The notes: generated by a model not told the origin, from the sequence alone. 18,699 nt of DNA from Angelobacter sp036502105 (GCA_036502105.1 DASXZE010000038.1:1-18699); one strand, 5' to 3'. Numbered from the stretch's first letter, positions 7,201 through 13,999 are shown. Program-made: numbers and translations.

Positions 7201-7566
7201 ATGTTTCCCAATACCTCGAAAGACATAACGCGCCGCAAGATCCATCAGCGGCTGCGTAACCGGCTTGCCGGAACATCGGAGCGTCCACGGCTGAATGTGT
7301 ATCGTTCACTGAACCATATTTATGTTCAGGTGATTGACGACATGTCCGGGACAACGCTGGTTTCAGCCAGCACCACGGGCGGAAAAAAGTCAGACAAAAA
7401 GCCGGGCGGCAACGTGGCCAGCGCCAAGGAAATCGGCAAGACGATTGCCCAGAAGGCGCAGGAAAAAGGAATCAAGAAGGTAGTTTTTGATCGTGGCGGA
7501 TATCTCTACCACGGACGCATCAAGGCGCTGGCGGAAGCCGCGCGCGAAGCAGGTCTGGAGTTCTAA
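7201..7566 (+). CDS. rplR: 50S ribosomal protein L18
   Basis: L18 binds 5S rRNA with L5 in the central protuberance. The 121-residue product has RRKIHQRLRNRLAGTSERPRLNVYRSLNHIYVQVIDD (11-47) and AKEIGKTIAQKAQEKGIKKVVFDRGGYLYHGRIKALAEAAREAGLEF. These are the L18 core and its typical C-terminal LEF. GGAAAAAG (7190-7197) precedes the start. The gene ends 2 nt before the rpsE ATG, and GGAG (7557-7560) in its last codons serves rpsE. Confidence 0.97.
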   Translation: MFPNTSKDITRRKIHQRLRNRLAGTSERPRLNVYRSLNHIYVQVIDDMSGTTLVSASTTGGKKSDKKPGGNVASAKEIGKTIAQKAQEKGIKKVVFDRGGYLYHGRIKALAEAAREAGLEF

Positions 7567-7568
7567 TC

Positions 7569-8081
7569 ATGGCGACACCAACGAAAAGAAAGCTCGATGC
7601 CGGCAGCTACCAGTTGAAAGACCAGGTAGTTGCCATCAACCGCGTGACCAAAGTGGTCAAGGGCGGTAAGAATATGTCCTTCGCAGCGCTGGTGGTTGTG
7701 GGCGATCCGGGTGCGGGCGTGGTTGGCTATGGTTCCGGCAAGGCCAAGGAAGTACCACAGGCCATTCGCAAAGGGATTGAATCGGCCAAGAAAAACCTGA
7801 TCAAGGTCAACCTGACCAAGACTTCGATTCCGCACGTGGCGCTGGGAACATTCGGTTCCGGACGCGTGCTATTGAAGCCGGCCCCGGAAGGAACGGGCGT
7901 GATCGCGGGCGGAGCAGTGCGCGCGGTAATGACCTCAGTGGGCGTGCAGAATGTGCTGACCAAGTCGATTGGCTCGGCCAATCCGCATAACGTGATCAAG
8001 GCCACGTTTGACGCTTTGATGAAACTTCGCGACCGCCAGGAAGTAGCAACACTGCGCGGCAAGACGTTGCAGGAGCTGTAA
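7569..8081 (+). CDS. rpsE: 30S ribosomal protein S5
   Basis: S5 is at the mRNA entry site with S3 and S4 and influences decoding fidelity. The 170-residue product has a dsRBD-like N-domain (LKDQVVAINRVTKVVKGGKNMSFAALVVVGDPGAGVVGYGSGKAKEVPQAIRKGIESAKKNL). The C-domain follows (GTFGSGRVLLKPAPEGTGVIAGGAVRAVMTSVGVQNVLTKSIGSANPHNVIKATFDAL). Both halves match the family and the length is normal. Translation is probably coupled to rplR through a 2-nt gap. A TA-type heptamer array starts 5 nt after the TAA stop. Confidence 0.97.
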   Translation: MATPTKRKLDAGSYQLKDQVVAINRVTKVVKGGKNMSFAALVVVGDPGAGVVGYGSGKAKEVPQAIRKGIESAKKNLIKVNLTKTSIPHVALGTFGSGRVLLKPAPEGTGVIAGGAVRAVMTSVGVQNVLTKSIGSANPHNVIKATFDALMKLRDRQEVATLRGKTLQEL

Positions 8082-8086
8082 AGCGG

Positions 8087-8183
8087 TACTTAGTAATTGG
8101 TACTTAGTATTTAGCTTGCGTAAATCTGAAAGCGTTCTGGTTATGAAAGCTGGGATTTACGGCCAAGGTGCCAAATACCAAAG
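8087..8183. repeat. heptamer array after rpsE, with degenerate partner
   Basis: The left arm (8087-8115) is four TA-type units (TACTTAG, TAATTGG, TACTTAG, TATTTAG) and a closing C, in perfect 7-nt phase. A weaker right arm (8162-8183) reads GCCAAGGT, GCCAAAT, ACCAAAG, with one extra base in the first unit. The right arm is degenerate and I am less sure of it. Confidence 0.7.
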
Positions 8184-8232
8184 TCCTTACAACAAGCAGG
8201 CAAAAGCGCCCGCAGGATTTTTAGGAAGAATT

Positions 8233-8424
8233 ATGACGGCAACAAAAAAAACAATTCAACTCAAGTACGTGCGCTCGAAGATCTGCACGCCGATCAAGCA
8301 TAAGCTGGTGATCAAAGGGCTGGGCTTTACCCGGCTGAACCAGGTAGTGGTGCGGGAAGATACACCGTCGATTCGCGGCATGGTGGCGAAGGTTCCGCAT
8401 CTGGTTGAGATCCTCGGGAAGTAG
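8233..8424 (+). CDS. rpmD: 50S ribosomal protein L30
   Basis: L30 is a small 50S protein of about 60 residues. The chosen ATG (8233) gives 63 residues, MTATKKTIQLKYVRSKICTPIKHKLVIKGLGFTRLNQVVVREDTPSIRGMVAKVPHLVEILGK. These carry the L30 pattern: beta-strand IQLKYVRSKI, GLGFTRLN, DTPSIRGMVAKVPHLV. The frame extends upstream to 8116, but that part (39 codons) has no L30 similarity and overlaps the spacer after rpsE. AGGAAG at 8223-8228 supports 8233. Confidence 0.93.
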   Translation: MTATKKTIQLKYVRSKICTPIKHKLVIKGLGFTRLNQVVVREDTPSIRGMVAKVPHLVEILGK

Positions 8425-8432
8425 ATCATCAA

Positions 8433-8503
8433 GATCGGGTGATCGGGAAATCTGGTGATCTGGTGATCGGAACCCAGTTACAGATTGAACGAGAGCACGA
8501 TCT
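8433..8503. repeat. octamer (GATCnGGT) array, rpmD-rplO spacer
   Basis: Five contiguous 8-nt units occupy 8433-8472: GATCGGGT, GATCGGGA, AATCTGGT, GATCTGGT, GATCGGAA. The array begins 8 nt after the rpmD stop. No complementary second array is visible. The downstream motif CGAGAGCACGATCT (8490-8503) matches CGAAAGCACGGTCT after the rpoA octamer array at 12 of 14 positions, so the element has a shared 3' flank. Confidence 0.8.
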
Positions 8504-8562
8504 ACTAACAGGGAAACCGAGTAGCTGCTGAAATTACAGAAGCTGCGTAAAAGGAAAATAAA

Positions 8563-9096
8563 GTGCCAACGAATTTATCGAACTTACGGCCGCCCAAGGG
8601 CGCGACCTCCAATAAAAAGCGTGTAGGCCGCGGTATGGGCAGCGGCATGGGCAAGACGTCTGCCCGCGGCCATAAGGGCCAGCGTTCACGCTCCGGTTCG
8701 CGCATGATGCGCGGTTTTGAAGGCGGCCAGATGCCGCTGCATCGCCGTTTGCCGAAGCGCGGTTTCACCAACATTTTCCGCGTGGAATATCAGGTAGTGA
8801 ACGTGGACCGTCTGGTGGAGCTGGGCGAGAAAAACATTACTCCAGAGCTGCTGGTCAAGCACGGGCTGGCCAGCAAGAACGATTTGATCAAGGTGCTGGG
8901 CGATGGCGAAATCAAAATAGCGCTGACCGTGCTGGCGCATAAGTTCTCCAAGTCGGCCGAGGAAAAAATCACCAAGGCGGGCGGTAAGATTGAATTGATT
9001 GGCGGCGCCGCAACCGTGGCGGCCGAAGGCGCGCCGAAGAGCAAGCCGGCGAAACTGCAGAGCAAGAAGACCCCATCGAAACCAAAGAAGAAGTGA
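8563..9096 (+). CDS. rplO: 50S ribosomal protein L15 (GTG start)
   Basis: L15 is a late 23S-binding protein near the central protuberance. Translation most plausibly begins at the GTG (8563), giving MPTNLSNLRPPKGATSNKKRVGRGMGSGMGKTSARGHKGQRSRSG, the typical L15 N-terminus. AAGGAAA (8551-8557) precedes it. GFEGGQMPLHRRLPKRGF lies at 51-68, and the C-terminal domain (VLGDGEIKIALTVLAHKFSKSAEEKI) follows. The 177-residue length exceeds the usual 145-150 because of a Lys/Ser/Pro-rich tail (about 153-177). secY starts 5 nt downstream. Confidence 0.96.
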   Translation: MPTNLSNLRPPKGATSNKKRVGRGMGSGMGKTSARGHKGQRSRSGSRMMRGFEGGQMPLHRRLPKRGFTNIFRVEYQVVNVDRLVELGEKNITPELLVKHGLASKNDLIKVLGDGEIKIALTVLAHKFSKSAEEKITKAGGKIELIGGAATVAAEGAPKSKPAKLQSKKTPSKPKKK

Positions 9097-9101
9097 GCTA
9101 A

Positions 9102-10505
9102 ATGTTCGAGAAACTGGCGAATATCTTTCGAGTACCAGACCTGCGCAAACGTGTGCTGTTTACGCTGGCCATGCTGGCTGTCTATCGCCTGGGTTCGCAC
9201 ATTCCCACGCCCGGCATCAACACGGACGCGCTGCAGAAGGCGTTTGAGCAGCAGAGCGGCGGATTGCTGGGCTTCTATGACCTGTTCAGCGGCGGCAACC
9301 TGCGCAAGCTGACCATCTTTGCCCTGGGCATCATGCCGTATATCACGGCATCGATTATTCTTCAGCTGCTTACCGTGGTGTGGGAGCCGCTGGCCCGGCT
9401 GCAAAAAGAAGGCGACCTGGGCCGCCGAAAAATTACCCAGTGGACGCGCTATCTAACCCTGGTGCTCTCGATCCTGCAGAGCATGGGTATCGCATTTACC
9501 CTGCAGTCACAAAAATTTGTCGTCAGCCCGGGACCGTCTTTTATCCTGATGACGATTATTACCCTGACCACGGGCAGTATTTTCATCATGTGGCTGGGCG
9601 AGCAGATCACTGAACGCGGCGTTGGCAATGGAATGTCATTGCTGATTTTCGCGGGCATTGTGGTAGGACTGCCGCGCGCCGTGATGGACCTGGGAAACAA
9701 AGTTAAATCTTCGCAGTGGGGACCGTACACCATTCCAGCGATTCTTTTCCTGATCGCTGTCATGGTGGTGGTGGTGGCGTTCATCGTATTTATGGAGCGC
9801 TCAGAGCGGCGCATTCCGGTGCAGTATGCCAAGCGCGTCGTGGGTCGGCGCATTATGGGCGGCCAGGCCACGCATCTGCCGCTGCGGGTCAATTCCGGCG
9901 GCGTAATGCCGGTGATTTTTGCGTCGTCCCTGTTGAGCATTCCGCAGATGCTTACGCTTTCCAATGCCTTCAGGCCCGGCACCACGCTAAACAGAATTTT
10001 CGGCCCCATTCTGGAACAGATGAAGTGGGGTGAGCCGTTTTACACCGTGCTGTACGCGGTGGGCATTATTTTCTTTGCGTACTTCTATGTTTCCATCGTG
10101 TTCAATCCGTCCGACGTAGCGGACAACATGCGGAAATATGGCGGATTTATCCCGGGTATTCGTCCGGGACACCGCACGCGCGACTATATCAATGACGTGC
10201 TGACCCGCGTGACGCTGGTAGGCGCGCTGTATTTGATTACGATCTCACTGATTCCGGAGTGGATGATTGCCGGTATTCACCTGGACCACATTCCATGGCT
10301 CGGGCCGCGGGTATTTGGCGGATTCCCCACATGGATGCTGCATGGTCTGGGCGTGAACTTTTACTTTGGCGGAACGTCGCTGCTGATTGTGGTGGGCGTA
10401 GCCATGGATACGGTCAACCAGATTGAGTCACAGCTGGTGATGCGCCACTACGAAGGCTTTACTTCACGCAGCGGACGTACGCGCGGGAAGAAGCTCTGGA
10501 ACTAA
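9102..10505 (+). CDS. secY: preprotein translocase subunit SecY
   Basis: SecY is the channel subunit of the SecYEG translocon in the inner membrane. The 467-residue product has ten hydrophobic segments, as expected. SecY motifs are RVLFTLAMLAVYRLGSHIPTPGI (17-39), plug-region GGNLRKLTIFALGIMPYITASII (64-86), cytoplasmic loop MERSERRIPVQYAKRVVGRR (231-250) and FYFGGTSLLIVVGVAMDT (420-437). About 25 residues (about 391-418) lie between the last two membrane segments where the E. coli protein has only a few. The start 5 nt after rplO gives MFEKLANIFRVPDLRKR, a normal opening, though the ribosome-binding site is weak (AAGAAG). Confidence 0.97.
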   Translation: MFEKLANIFRVPDLRKRVLFTLAMLAVYRLGSHIPTPGINTDALQKAFEQQSGGLLGFYDLFSGGNLRKLTIFALGIMPYITASIILQLLTVVWEPLARLQKEGDLGRRKITQWTRYLTLVLSILQSMGIAFTLQSQKFVVSPGPSFILMTIITLTTGSIFIMWLGEQITERGVGNGMSLLIFAGIVVGLPRAVMDLGNKVKSSQWGPYTIPAILFLIAVMVVVVAFIVFMERSERRIPVQYAKRVVGRRIMGGQATHLPLRVNSGGVMPVIFASSLLSIPQMLTLSNAFRPGTTLNRIFGPILEQMKWGEPFYTVLYAVGIIFFAYFYVSIVFNPSDVADNMRKYGGFIPGIRPGHRTRDYINDVLTRVTLVGALYLITISLIPEWMIAGIHLDHIPWLGPRVFGGFPTWMLHGLGVNFYFGGTSLLIVVGVAMDTVNQIESQLVMRHYEGFTSRSGRTRGKKLWN

Positions 10506-10509
10506 AGGA

Positions 10510-11226
10510 ATGTCGGCCGGCGTCAGTGACTCTATGAGTGCGAAGACCATTGTCGCAGGCCCGATCACTTTGCTGGGAGCTCCCGGAGTCGGCAAAGGCA
10601 CGCAGGCCAAGCTGATTGCCAAGCATTATGGCATTCCCCATATTTCCACCGGGGACATACTGCGGGAGAACGTGGCGTGGAACACTTTGTTAGGGAGCAA
10701 GGCCAAGGCCGTGATGGAACGGGGCGACCTGGTTTCTGACGACCTGGTGAACGATATGGTGGCGGAACGGTTGCAGCAGCCGGATTGCGGGCGTGGATTC
10801 ATTCTGGACGGGTTTCCGCGGACGGTAGCGCAGGCAGAATGGCTGGACCGGGAGCTGACAGCGAAGGGAAACCAGCCTCCACCGGTTGTGATAAGCGTGG
10901 ACGTTAGTTATAATCAATTACTGCAACGGCTTACGGGCCGCCGTAATTGTCCCGTGGATGGCAAGATTTATAACGTTTACCTCCAGCCGCCAAAAGTAAC
11001 CGGCGTGTGCGATCTCTGCGGTTCGCCGCTGGTCCAGCGCAAAGACGACAAGGAAGAAGTTATTTCTGAGCGTTTGAAAAACTATGAGCGCCAGACCCTG
11101 CCCCTGGTTGAGTTTTACAATCGGCAGGGACGCTTGCGCCATGTAAATGGAGAGCTTCCGGTGGAGCAGGTAACGGCGACGATTTTTGAGGAGATTGAAC
11201 GGTTCCGCAACGGCGGCAAGCAATGA
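10510..11226 (+). CDS. adk: adenylate kinase with three-Cys/one-Asp LID
   Basis: Adenylate kinase converts ATP and AMP to two ADP in the cytoplasm. The P-loop is GAPGVGKGT at 23-31 and the AMP-binding region includes HISTGDILRE (44-53). FILDGFPRT (97-105) and the LID (142-180) follow. In the LID the metal site reads C147, D150, C167, C170 (CPVD and CDLC), where the classic zinc form has four cysteines. The start at 10510 follows secY by 4 nt, with AAAGG only 1 nt away. An ATG at 10534 (MSAKTIVAG) is a real alternative and would shorten the protein to 230 residues, closer to other Adks. The stop overlaps map by 4 nt. Confidence 0.95.
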   Translation: MSAGVSDSMSAKTIVAGPITLLGAPGVGKGTQAKLIAKHYGIPHISTGDILRENVAWNTLLGSKAKAVMERGDLVSDDLVNDMVAERLQQPDCGRGFILDGFPRTVAQAEWLDRELTAKGNQPPPVVISVDVSYNQLLQRLTGRRNCPVDGKIYNVYLQPPKVTGVCDLCGSPLVQRKDDKEEVISERLKNYERQTLPLVEFYNRQGRLRHVNGELPVEQVTATIFEEIERFRNGGKQ

Positions 11227-11972
11227 TTAACTGCAAATCACAGGCTGAACTGGAAAAGATGCGGCGCAGCGGACAGATTGTCCGGCAGGTGCTGGATGCA
11301 GTAAGAGAGCTGGTGGCTCCCGGTGTTTCCACCATGGACCTGGAACTGGCAGCGGAAGAAAAGATTCGTGAGTTCGGCGCCAAGCCGGCATTCAAGGGAT
11401 ATTCTGGTTATCCCTGCGTGCTGTGCACGTCAGTGAACAATGAGATCATCCACGGCATCCCGTCAAAGAAGCGGGTGCTCAAGGAAGGCGACATTGTTTC
11501 CATTGATTGCGGCGTGGTTTTAGATGGATATTACGGCGACTCAGCCACGACCGTGCCGGTAGGCAAGTCACTGGCGCCGGAGTTGCAGAAGCTGCTGGAT
11601 GTGACCGAGACATCGCTCAAGAAAGCGATTGAAGAAGTAAGACTGGGTAAGACGGTGGGCGATGTGGGCGCGGCAGTGCAGGAATATGTTGAGGCCAATG
11701 GCTTCAGCGTGGTCCGGGAATTTGTGGGGCACGGAATTGGTACGCGGCTGCATGAAGATCCGCAGGTACCGAATTACGGCACACGGGGCCATGGCACACG
11801 GTTGCGTGAGGGCATGGTGATTGCAATTGAGCCCATGGTGAATATTGGCAAGCCGGGAACGCGCGTCCTGGAAGATAAATGGACCGCGGTCACCGAGGAT
11901 GGAAGTTACAGCGCGCACTTTGAGCATACGGTGGCGGTGACGAGAAATGGGCCGCTGGTGTTGACTGAGTAG
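11223..11972 (+). CDS. map: methionine aminopeptidase type I
   Basis: This enzyme removes the initiator Met from nascent proteins. The 249-residue product has the pita-bread fold residues in order: H77 (NNEIIHGIP), the five metal ligands D95, D106, H170, E203 and E234, in the contexts IDCG, YYGDSA, GHGIG, IEP and FEHT. There is no N-terminal zinc-finger extension, so it is the short type Ia. Its ATG overlaps the adk TGA (ATGA), indicating coupled translation. The secY-adk-map-infA order is widespread in bacteria. Confidence 0.97.
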   Translation: MINCKSQAELEKMRRSGQIVRQVLDAVRELVAPGVSTMDLELAAEEKIREFGAKPAFKGYSGYPCVLCTSVNNEIIHGIPSKKRVLKEGDIVSIDCGVVLDGYYGDSATTVPVGKSLAPELQKLLDVTETSLKKAIEEVRLGKTVGDVGAAVQEYVEANGFSVVREFVGHGIGTRLHEDPQVPNYGTRGHGTRLREGMVIAIEPMVNIGKPGTRVLEDKWTAVTEDGSYSAHFEHTVAVTRNGPLVLTE

Positions 11973-11987
11973 CGCAGCAAGTTTTGG

Positions 11988-12013
11988 TGCAGTTGCATGA
12001 AAATGCGGCTGCA
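11988..12013 (+). other. GNRA-capped stem-loop downstream of map
   Basis: TGCAGTTGCAT (11988-11998), a GAAA tetraloop (11999-12002) and ATGCGGCTGCA (12003-12013) fold into an 11-bp RNA stem. Two central U-G wobbles fall in it, 15 nt after the map stop. No T-run follows, so it does not look like an ordinary terminator. It may be an mRNA processing or stabilising structure in the 216-nt map-infA spacer. Confidence 0.6.
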
Positions 12014-12112
12014 AACTGGTTTGAATAGTTTGAATTTAGCTTGGGATGCTTTGGGTTGGATGCTGTTAAGTCCTTTAGAACCCTAATTGAAGGGTGCCCG
12101 GGGGTAGGGGTG

Positions 12113-12129
12113 GGCCAGCAAAACTGGCC
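12113..12129 (+). other. stem-loop in the infA leader
   Basis: GGCCAG (12113-12118), a 5-nt loop and CTGGCC (12124-12129) form a 6-bp GC-rich hairpin 59 nt before the infA GTG. No T-run follows. The surrounding G-rich text (around 12090-12112) may be a degenerate dispersed repeat, but I cannot confirm that from one copy. Confidence 0.45.
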
Positions 12130-12188
12130 GCCGAAATTCCGAGCCAAGCGAGGGATCTCCAAGACAAGGGAGACTCTCAAGGAGCTAG

Positions 12189-12407
12189 GTGAGTAAAGAA
12201 GACGCGATTGAAGTAATGGCAACGGTGGTTGAACCGCTGCCGAATGCCATGTTCCGGGTGGAACTGGACAATAAACATCAGGTGCTGGCGCACGTTTCCG
12301 GCAGAATGCGCAAGAACTTTATCCGCATTCTTCCCGGGGACAAGGTCGCGGTGGAACTTTCGCCTTACGATCTTACGCGTGGACGCATTGTGTATCGGTA
12401 CAAATAG
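12189..12407 (+). CDS. infA: translation initiation factor IF-1 (GTG start)
   Basis: IF-1 binds the ribosomal A site during initiation. The 72-residue product is MSKEDAIEVMATVVEPLPNAMFRVELDNKHQVLAHVSGRMRKNFIRILPGDKVAVELSPYDLTRGRIVYRYK. It has the S1-like OB fold, with HVSGRMRKNFIRILPGDKV as the family core. Length matches the usual 72. The start is GTG with AAGGAG (12179-12184) 4 nt upstream; no in-frame ATG gives the proper N-terminus. The 216-nt leader with two hairpins suggests its own control or promoter. Confidence 0.96.
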   Translation: MSKEDAIEVMATVVEPLPNAMFRVELDNKHQVLAHVSGRMRKNFIRILPGDKVAVELSPYDLTRGRIVYRYK

Positions 12408-12431
12408 TCGGCGAGAATAAAGAGCGACGAG

Positions 12432-12518
12432 AATTGGTAATTGAGTAAGTTGGTAATCGGGTAATTGAAAACCGGAAGATTTTTAAATTACTAAATTACG
12501 AATTTACTCAATTACCAA
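12432..12518. repeat. paired octamer arrays, infA-rpmJ spacer
   Basis: The left arm (12432-12471) has five 8-nt units of the type ATTGGTA plus one base (AATTGGTA, ATTGAGTA, AGTTGGTA, ATCGGGTA, ATTGAAAA). The right arm (12485-12516) has four 8-nt units of the type AATTACY (AAATTACT, AAATTACG, AATTTACT, CAATTACC). A perfect 15-nt inverted match joins 12434-12448 and 12504-12518. Both arms have period 8, unlike the 7-nt arrays elsewhere. Confidence 0.88.
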
Positions 12519-12583
12519 ATAAAGAATATCGAAAGCCGGAGAAGAAAGCTTTCACGGCTTCGGAATCAGAGAGTGGAAAACAA

Positions 12584-12697
12584 ATGAAGGTCAGGGCATC
12601 AGTAAAAAAGATTTGTGACAAGTGCAAGATCGTGCACCGCAAGGGCGTGGTGCGCGTGATTTGCGAAACCGCCAAGCACAAGCAAAGACAGGGATAA
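12584..12697 (+). CDS. rpmJ: 50S ribosomal protein L36, zinc form
   Basis: L36 is the smallest 50S protein. The 37-residue frame reads MKVRASVKKICDKCKIVHRKGVVRVICETAKHKQRQG and carries the zinc ligands C11, C14, C27 and H32. The length and the KICDKCK and CETAKHKQRQG blocks are diagnostic. It lies in the standard place between infA and rpsM. The upstream sequence AGAGTGGAAAACAA offers only a modest ribosome-binding site. Confidence 0.96.
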   Translation: MKVRASVKKICDKCKIVHRKGVVRVICETAKHKQRQG

Positions 12698-12705
12698 GAA
12701 AGATC

Positions 12706-12839
12706 GCCGGAATTGCCAACACTGCCAAAAGTGACTTGGCAAAATTGATCGGCTGCAAAATTGGCTGTAACTGGAGTTCAATTTTGCAAATTCAATTTCG
12801 GCGATTTTTGGCAACTTGGATTTTTGGCAATTGACAGGT
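12706..12839. repeat. degenerate inverted array, rpmJ-rpsM spacer
   Basis: On the left, GCCnnnnnn recurs three times at 9-nt steps (12706, 12715, 12724). On the right, TTGG recurs at 8-nt steps (12808, 12816, 12824). The two regions are roughly complementary (TTGCCAA against TTGGCAA). Orientation is opposite to the other loci, with CCAA first and TTGG second. It is probably a relative of the 8-nt class but the phase is irregular, so assignment is tentative. Confidence 0.5.
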
Positions 12840-12899
12840 TTGATCGGGACGAAGGCCGCAGCCAGACTGTAAACCGATCCATAGCAATAAGGAGATAAA

Positions 12900-13286
12900 A
12901 TGGCACGTATTTCAGGCGTTGATCTTCCACGCAACAAGCATGTGAACATCGCGCTCACCTATATCTACGGCATTGGAAACTCGCGGGCCGCGCGGCTTCT
13001 GGCCACGGCCAAAGTCGAGCCCATGAGAAAAGTCCAGGACCTGAATGAGGAAGAGATCAATCGCATCCGCCAGGCCATTGAAGCTGAAGGCGACGTGGAA
13101 GGCGATCTGCGCAAAGACATTTCCATGCACATCAAGCGGCTGATTGAAATCGGCTCGTATCGCGGCTATCGTCACAGGCGCAACCTGCCGGTCCGCGGAC
13201 AGCGCACGCACACCAACGCGCGCACCCGGAAAGGCCCACGCAAGGGCACGGTCGCGAACAAGAAAAAGACTGCGTCGAAGACATAG
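12900..13286 (+). CDS. rpsM: 30S ribosomal protein S13
   Basis: S13 in the 30S head contacts the P-site tRNA and L5. The 128-residue product begins MARISGVDLPRNKHVNIALTYIYGIGNSRAARLLATAKVEP. It continues with HIKRLIEIGSYRGYRHRRNLPVRGQRTHTNARTRKGPRKGTVANKKKTASKT, fully canonical. AAGGAGAT (12889-12896) is a strong ribosome-binding site. The G of the TAG stop (13286) is the first base of a heptamer array. Confidence 0.97.
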   Translation: MARISGVDLPRNKHVNIALTYIYGIGNSRAARLLATAKVEPMRKVQDLNEEEINRIRQAIEAEGDVEGDLRKDISMHIKRLIEIGSYRGYRHRRNLPVRGQRTHTNARTRKGPRKGTVANKKKTASKT

Positions 13287-13328
13287 CAATTGGCTCTTAG
13301 CCATTGGCCCTTAGCCTTTGGCTTTTAG
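13286..13328. repeat. one-armed heptamer array after rpsM
   Basis: Six contiguous GC-type units occupy 13286-13327 (GCAATTG, GCTCTTA, GCCATTG, GCCCTTA, GCCTTTG, GCTTTTA), closed by GC. The first unit begins on the last base of the rpsM stop codon. No complementary GCYAA array follows. Instead a separate 6-bp hairpin, GCGGCG (13343-13348) and CGCCGC (13355-13360), precedes the rpsK leader. Confidence 0.85.
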
Positions 13329-13400
13329 CAAAGTGAATGAACGCGGCGCAGTGTCGCCGCCCCATAAAGAAGAACCAAAGAGAAGAGAACAGAGACATTT

Positions 13401-13835
13401 ATGGCAAAAGCAGGAGCAGCAGCACCCGGCAGCGGCGCTACCGGAACAAAAGGCAAGAAGAAGGTCTTCAAAAAGAAAGAGCGGAAGAACGTTCCGCATG
13501 GCGTGGCTTATATCCAGGCTTCCTTCAACAACACCATTGTGACCATCACTGATAGTGAAGGCCGCACGTTGTCATGGAAGAGCTCTGGTTCGCTGGGCTT
13601 CCGCGGATCGCGCAAGGGCACTCCGTTTGCCGCGCAGCAGGCGGCAAGCAACGCGGCACAGCAGGCGCGCGACCACGGCATGCGCTCGATTGAAGTCCGC
13701 GTAAACGGACCGGGCTCAGGCCGCGAATCCGCGATCCGTGCTCTGGCTGCCGCCGGGCTCGACGTGAAGACGATTAAAGACGTCACGCCGATTCCTCACA
13801 ACGGTTGCCGTCCGCCAAAGAGACGCCGCGTCTGA
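13401..13835 (+). CDS. rpsK: 30S ribosomal protein S11
   Basis: S11 is a platform protein that helps select tRNA and binds the Shine-Dalgarno helix region. The 144-residue product has a Gly/Ala/Lys-rich N-terminus (1-32) and then VPHGVAYIQASFNNTIVTITDSEGRTLSWKSSGSLGFRGSRKGTPFAAQQAA. The C-terminal signature is VRVNGPGSGRESAIRALAAAGLDVKTIKDVTPIPHNGCRPPKRRRV. The N-terminal extension is longer than in most bacteria (usual total about 129). The ribosome-binding site is only a loose purine run before the ATG. Confidence 0.97.
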   Translation: MAKAGAAAPGSGATGTKGKKKVFKKKERKNVPHGVAYIQASFNNTIVTITDSEGRTLSWKSSGSLGFRGSRKGTPFAAQQAASNAAQQARDHGMRSIEVRVNGPGSGRESAIRALAAAGLDVKTIKDVTPIPHNGCRPPKRRRV

Positions 13836-13881
13836 GAACAGAATTTGTTGGCACGGGTGAAGCGTGAAGTGAGCGCTGGCC

Positions 13882-13928
13882 CGCGCGAACGTAACGCGAG
13901 GGCAGAGCAGCAACGCTGCGGAGCCCTC
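13882..13928 (+). promoter_or_regulatory. structured leader before rpsD (candidate cis-regulatory RNA)
   Basis: The 164-nt rpsK-rpsD spacer contains a compact hairpin. GAGGGC (13898-13903) pairs with GCCCTC (13923-13928) and GCAGC (13907-13911) with GCTGC (13915-13919). They are separated by a symmetric AGA/GGA internal loop and capped by AAC. A smaller stem, CGCG (13884-13887) with CGCG (13895-13898), lies just upstream. No T-run follows. S4 autoregulates its operon through leader RNA in other bacteria. Whether this one binds S4 is inference. Confidence 0.5.
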
Positions 13929-13999
13929 CAAATAAATGGACCGGGAAGAAAGGGTAAGCCACCCCGTAAACCGGTCGTCACCAGAAAGCAGGAGAATCA

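Noticed and set aside
8116..8232. Extended N-terminus of L30 (102-residue frame)
   Set aside because: The upstream 39 codons have no L30 similarity, overlap the repeat spacer, and a good ribosome-binding site supports the ATG at 8233.
13898..13928. Terminator after rpsK
   Set aside because: The stem is strong but the sequence after it is CAAATAAATGG, not a T-run; a leader structure is more likely.
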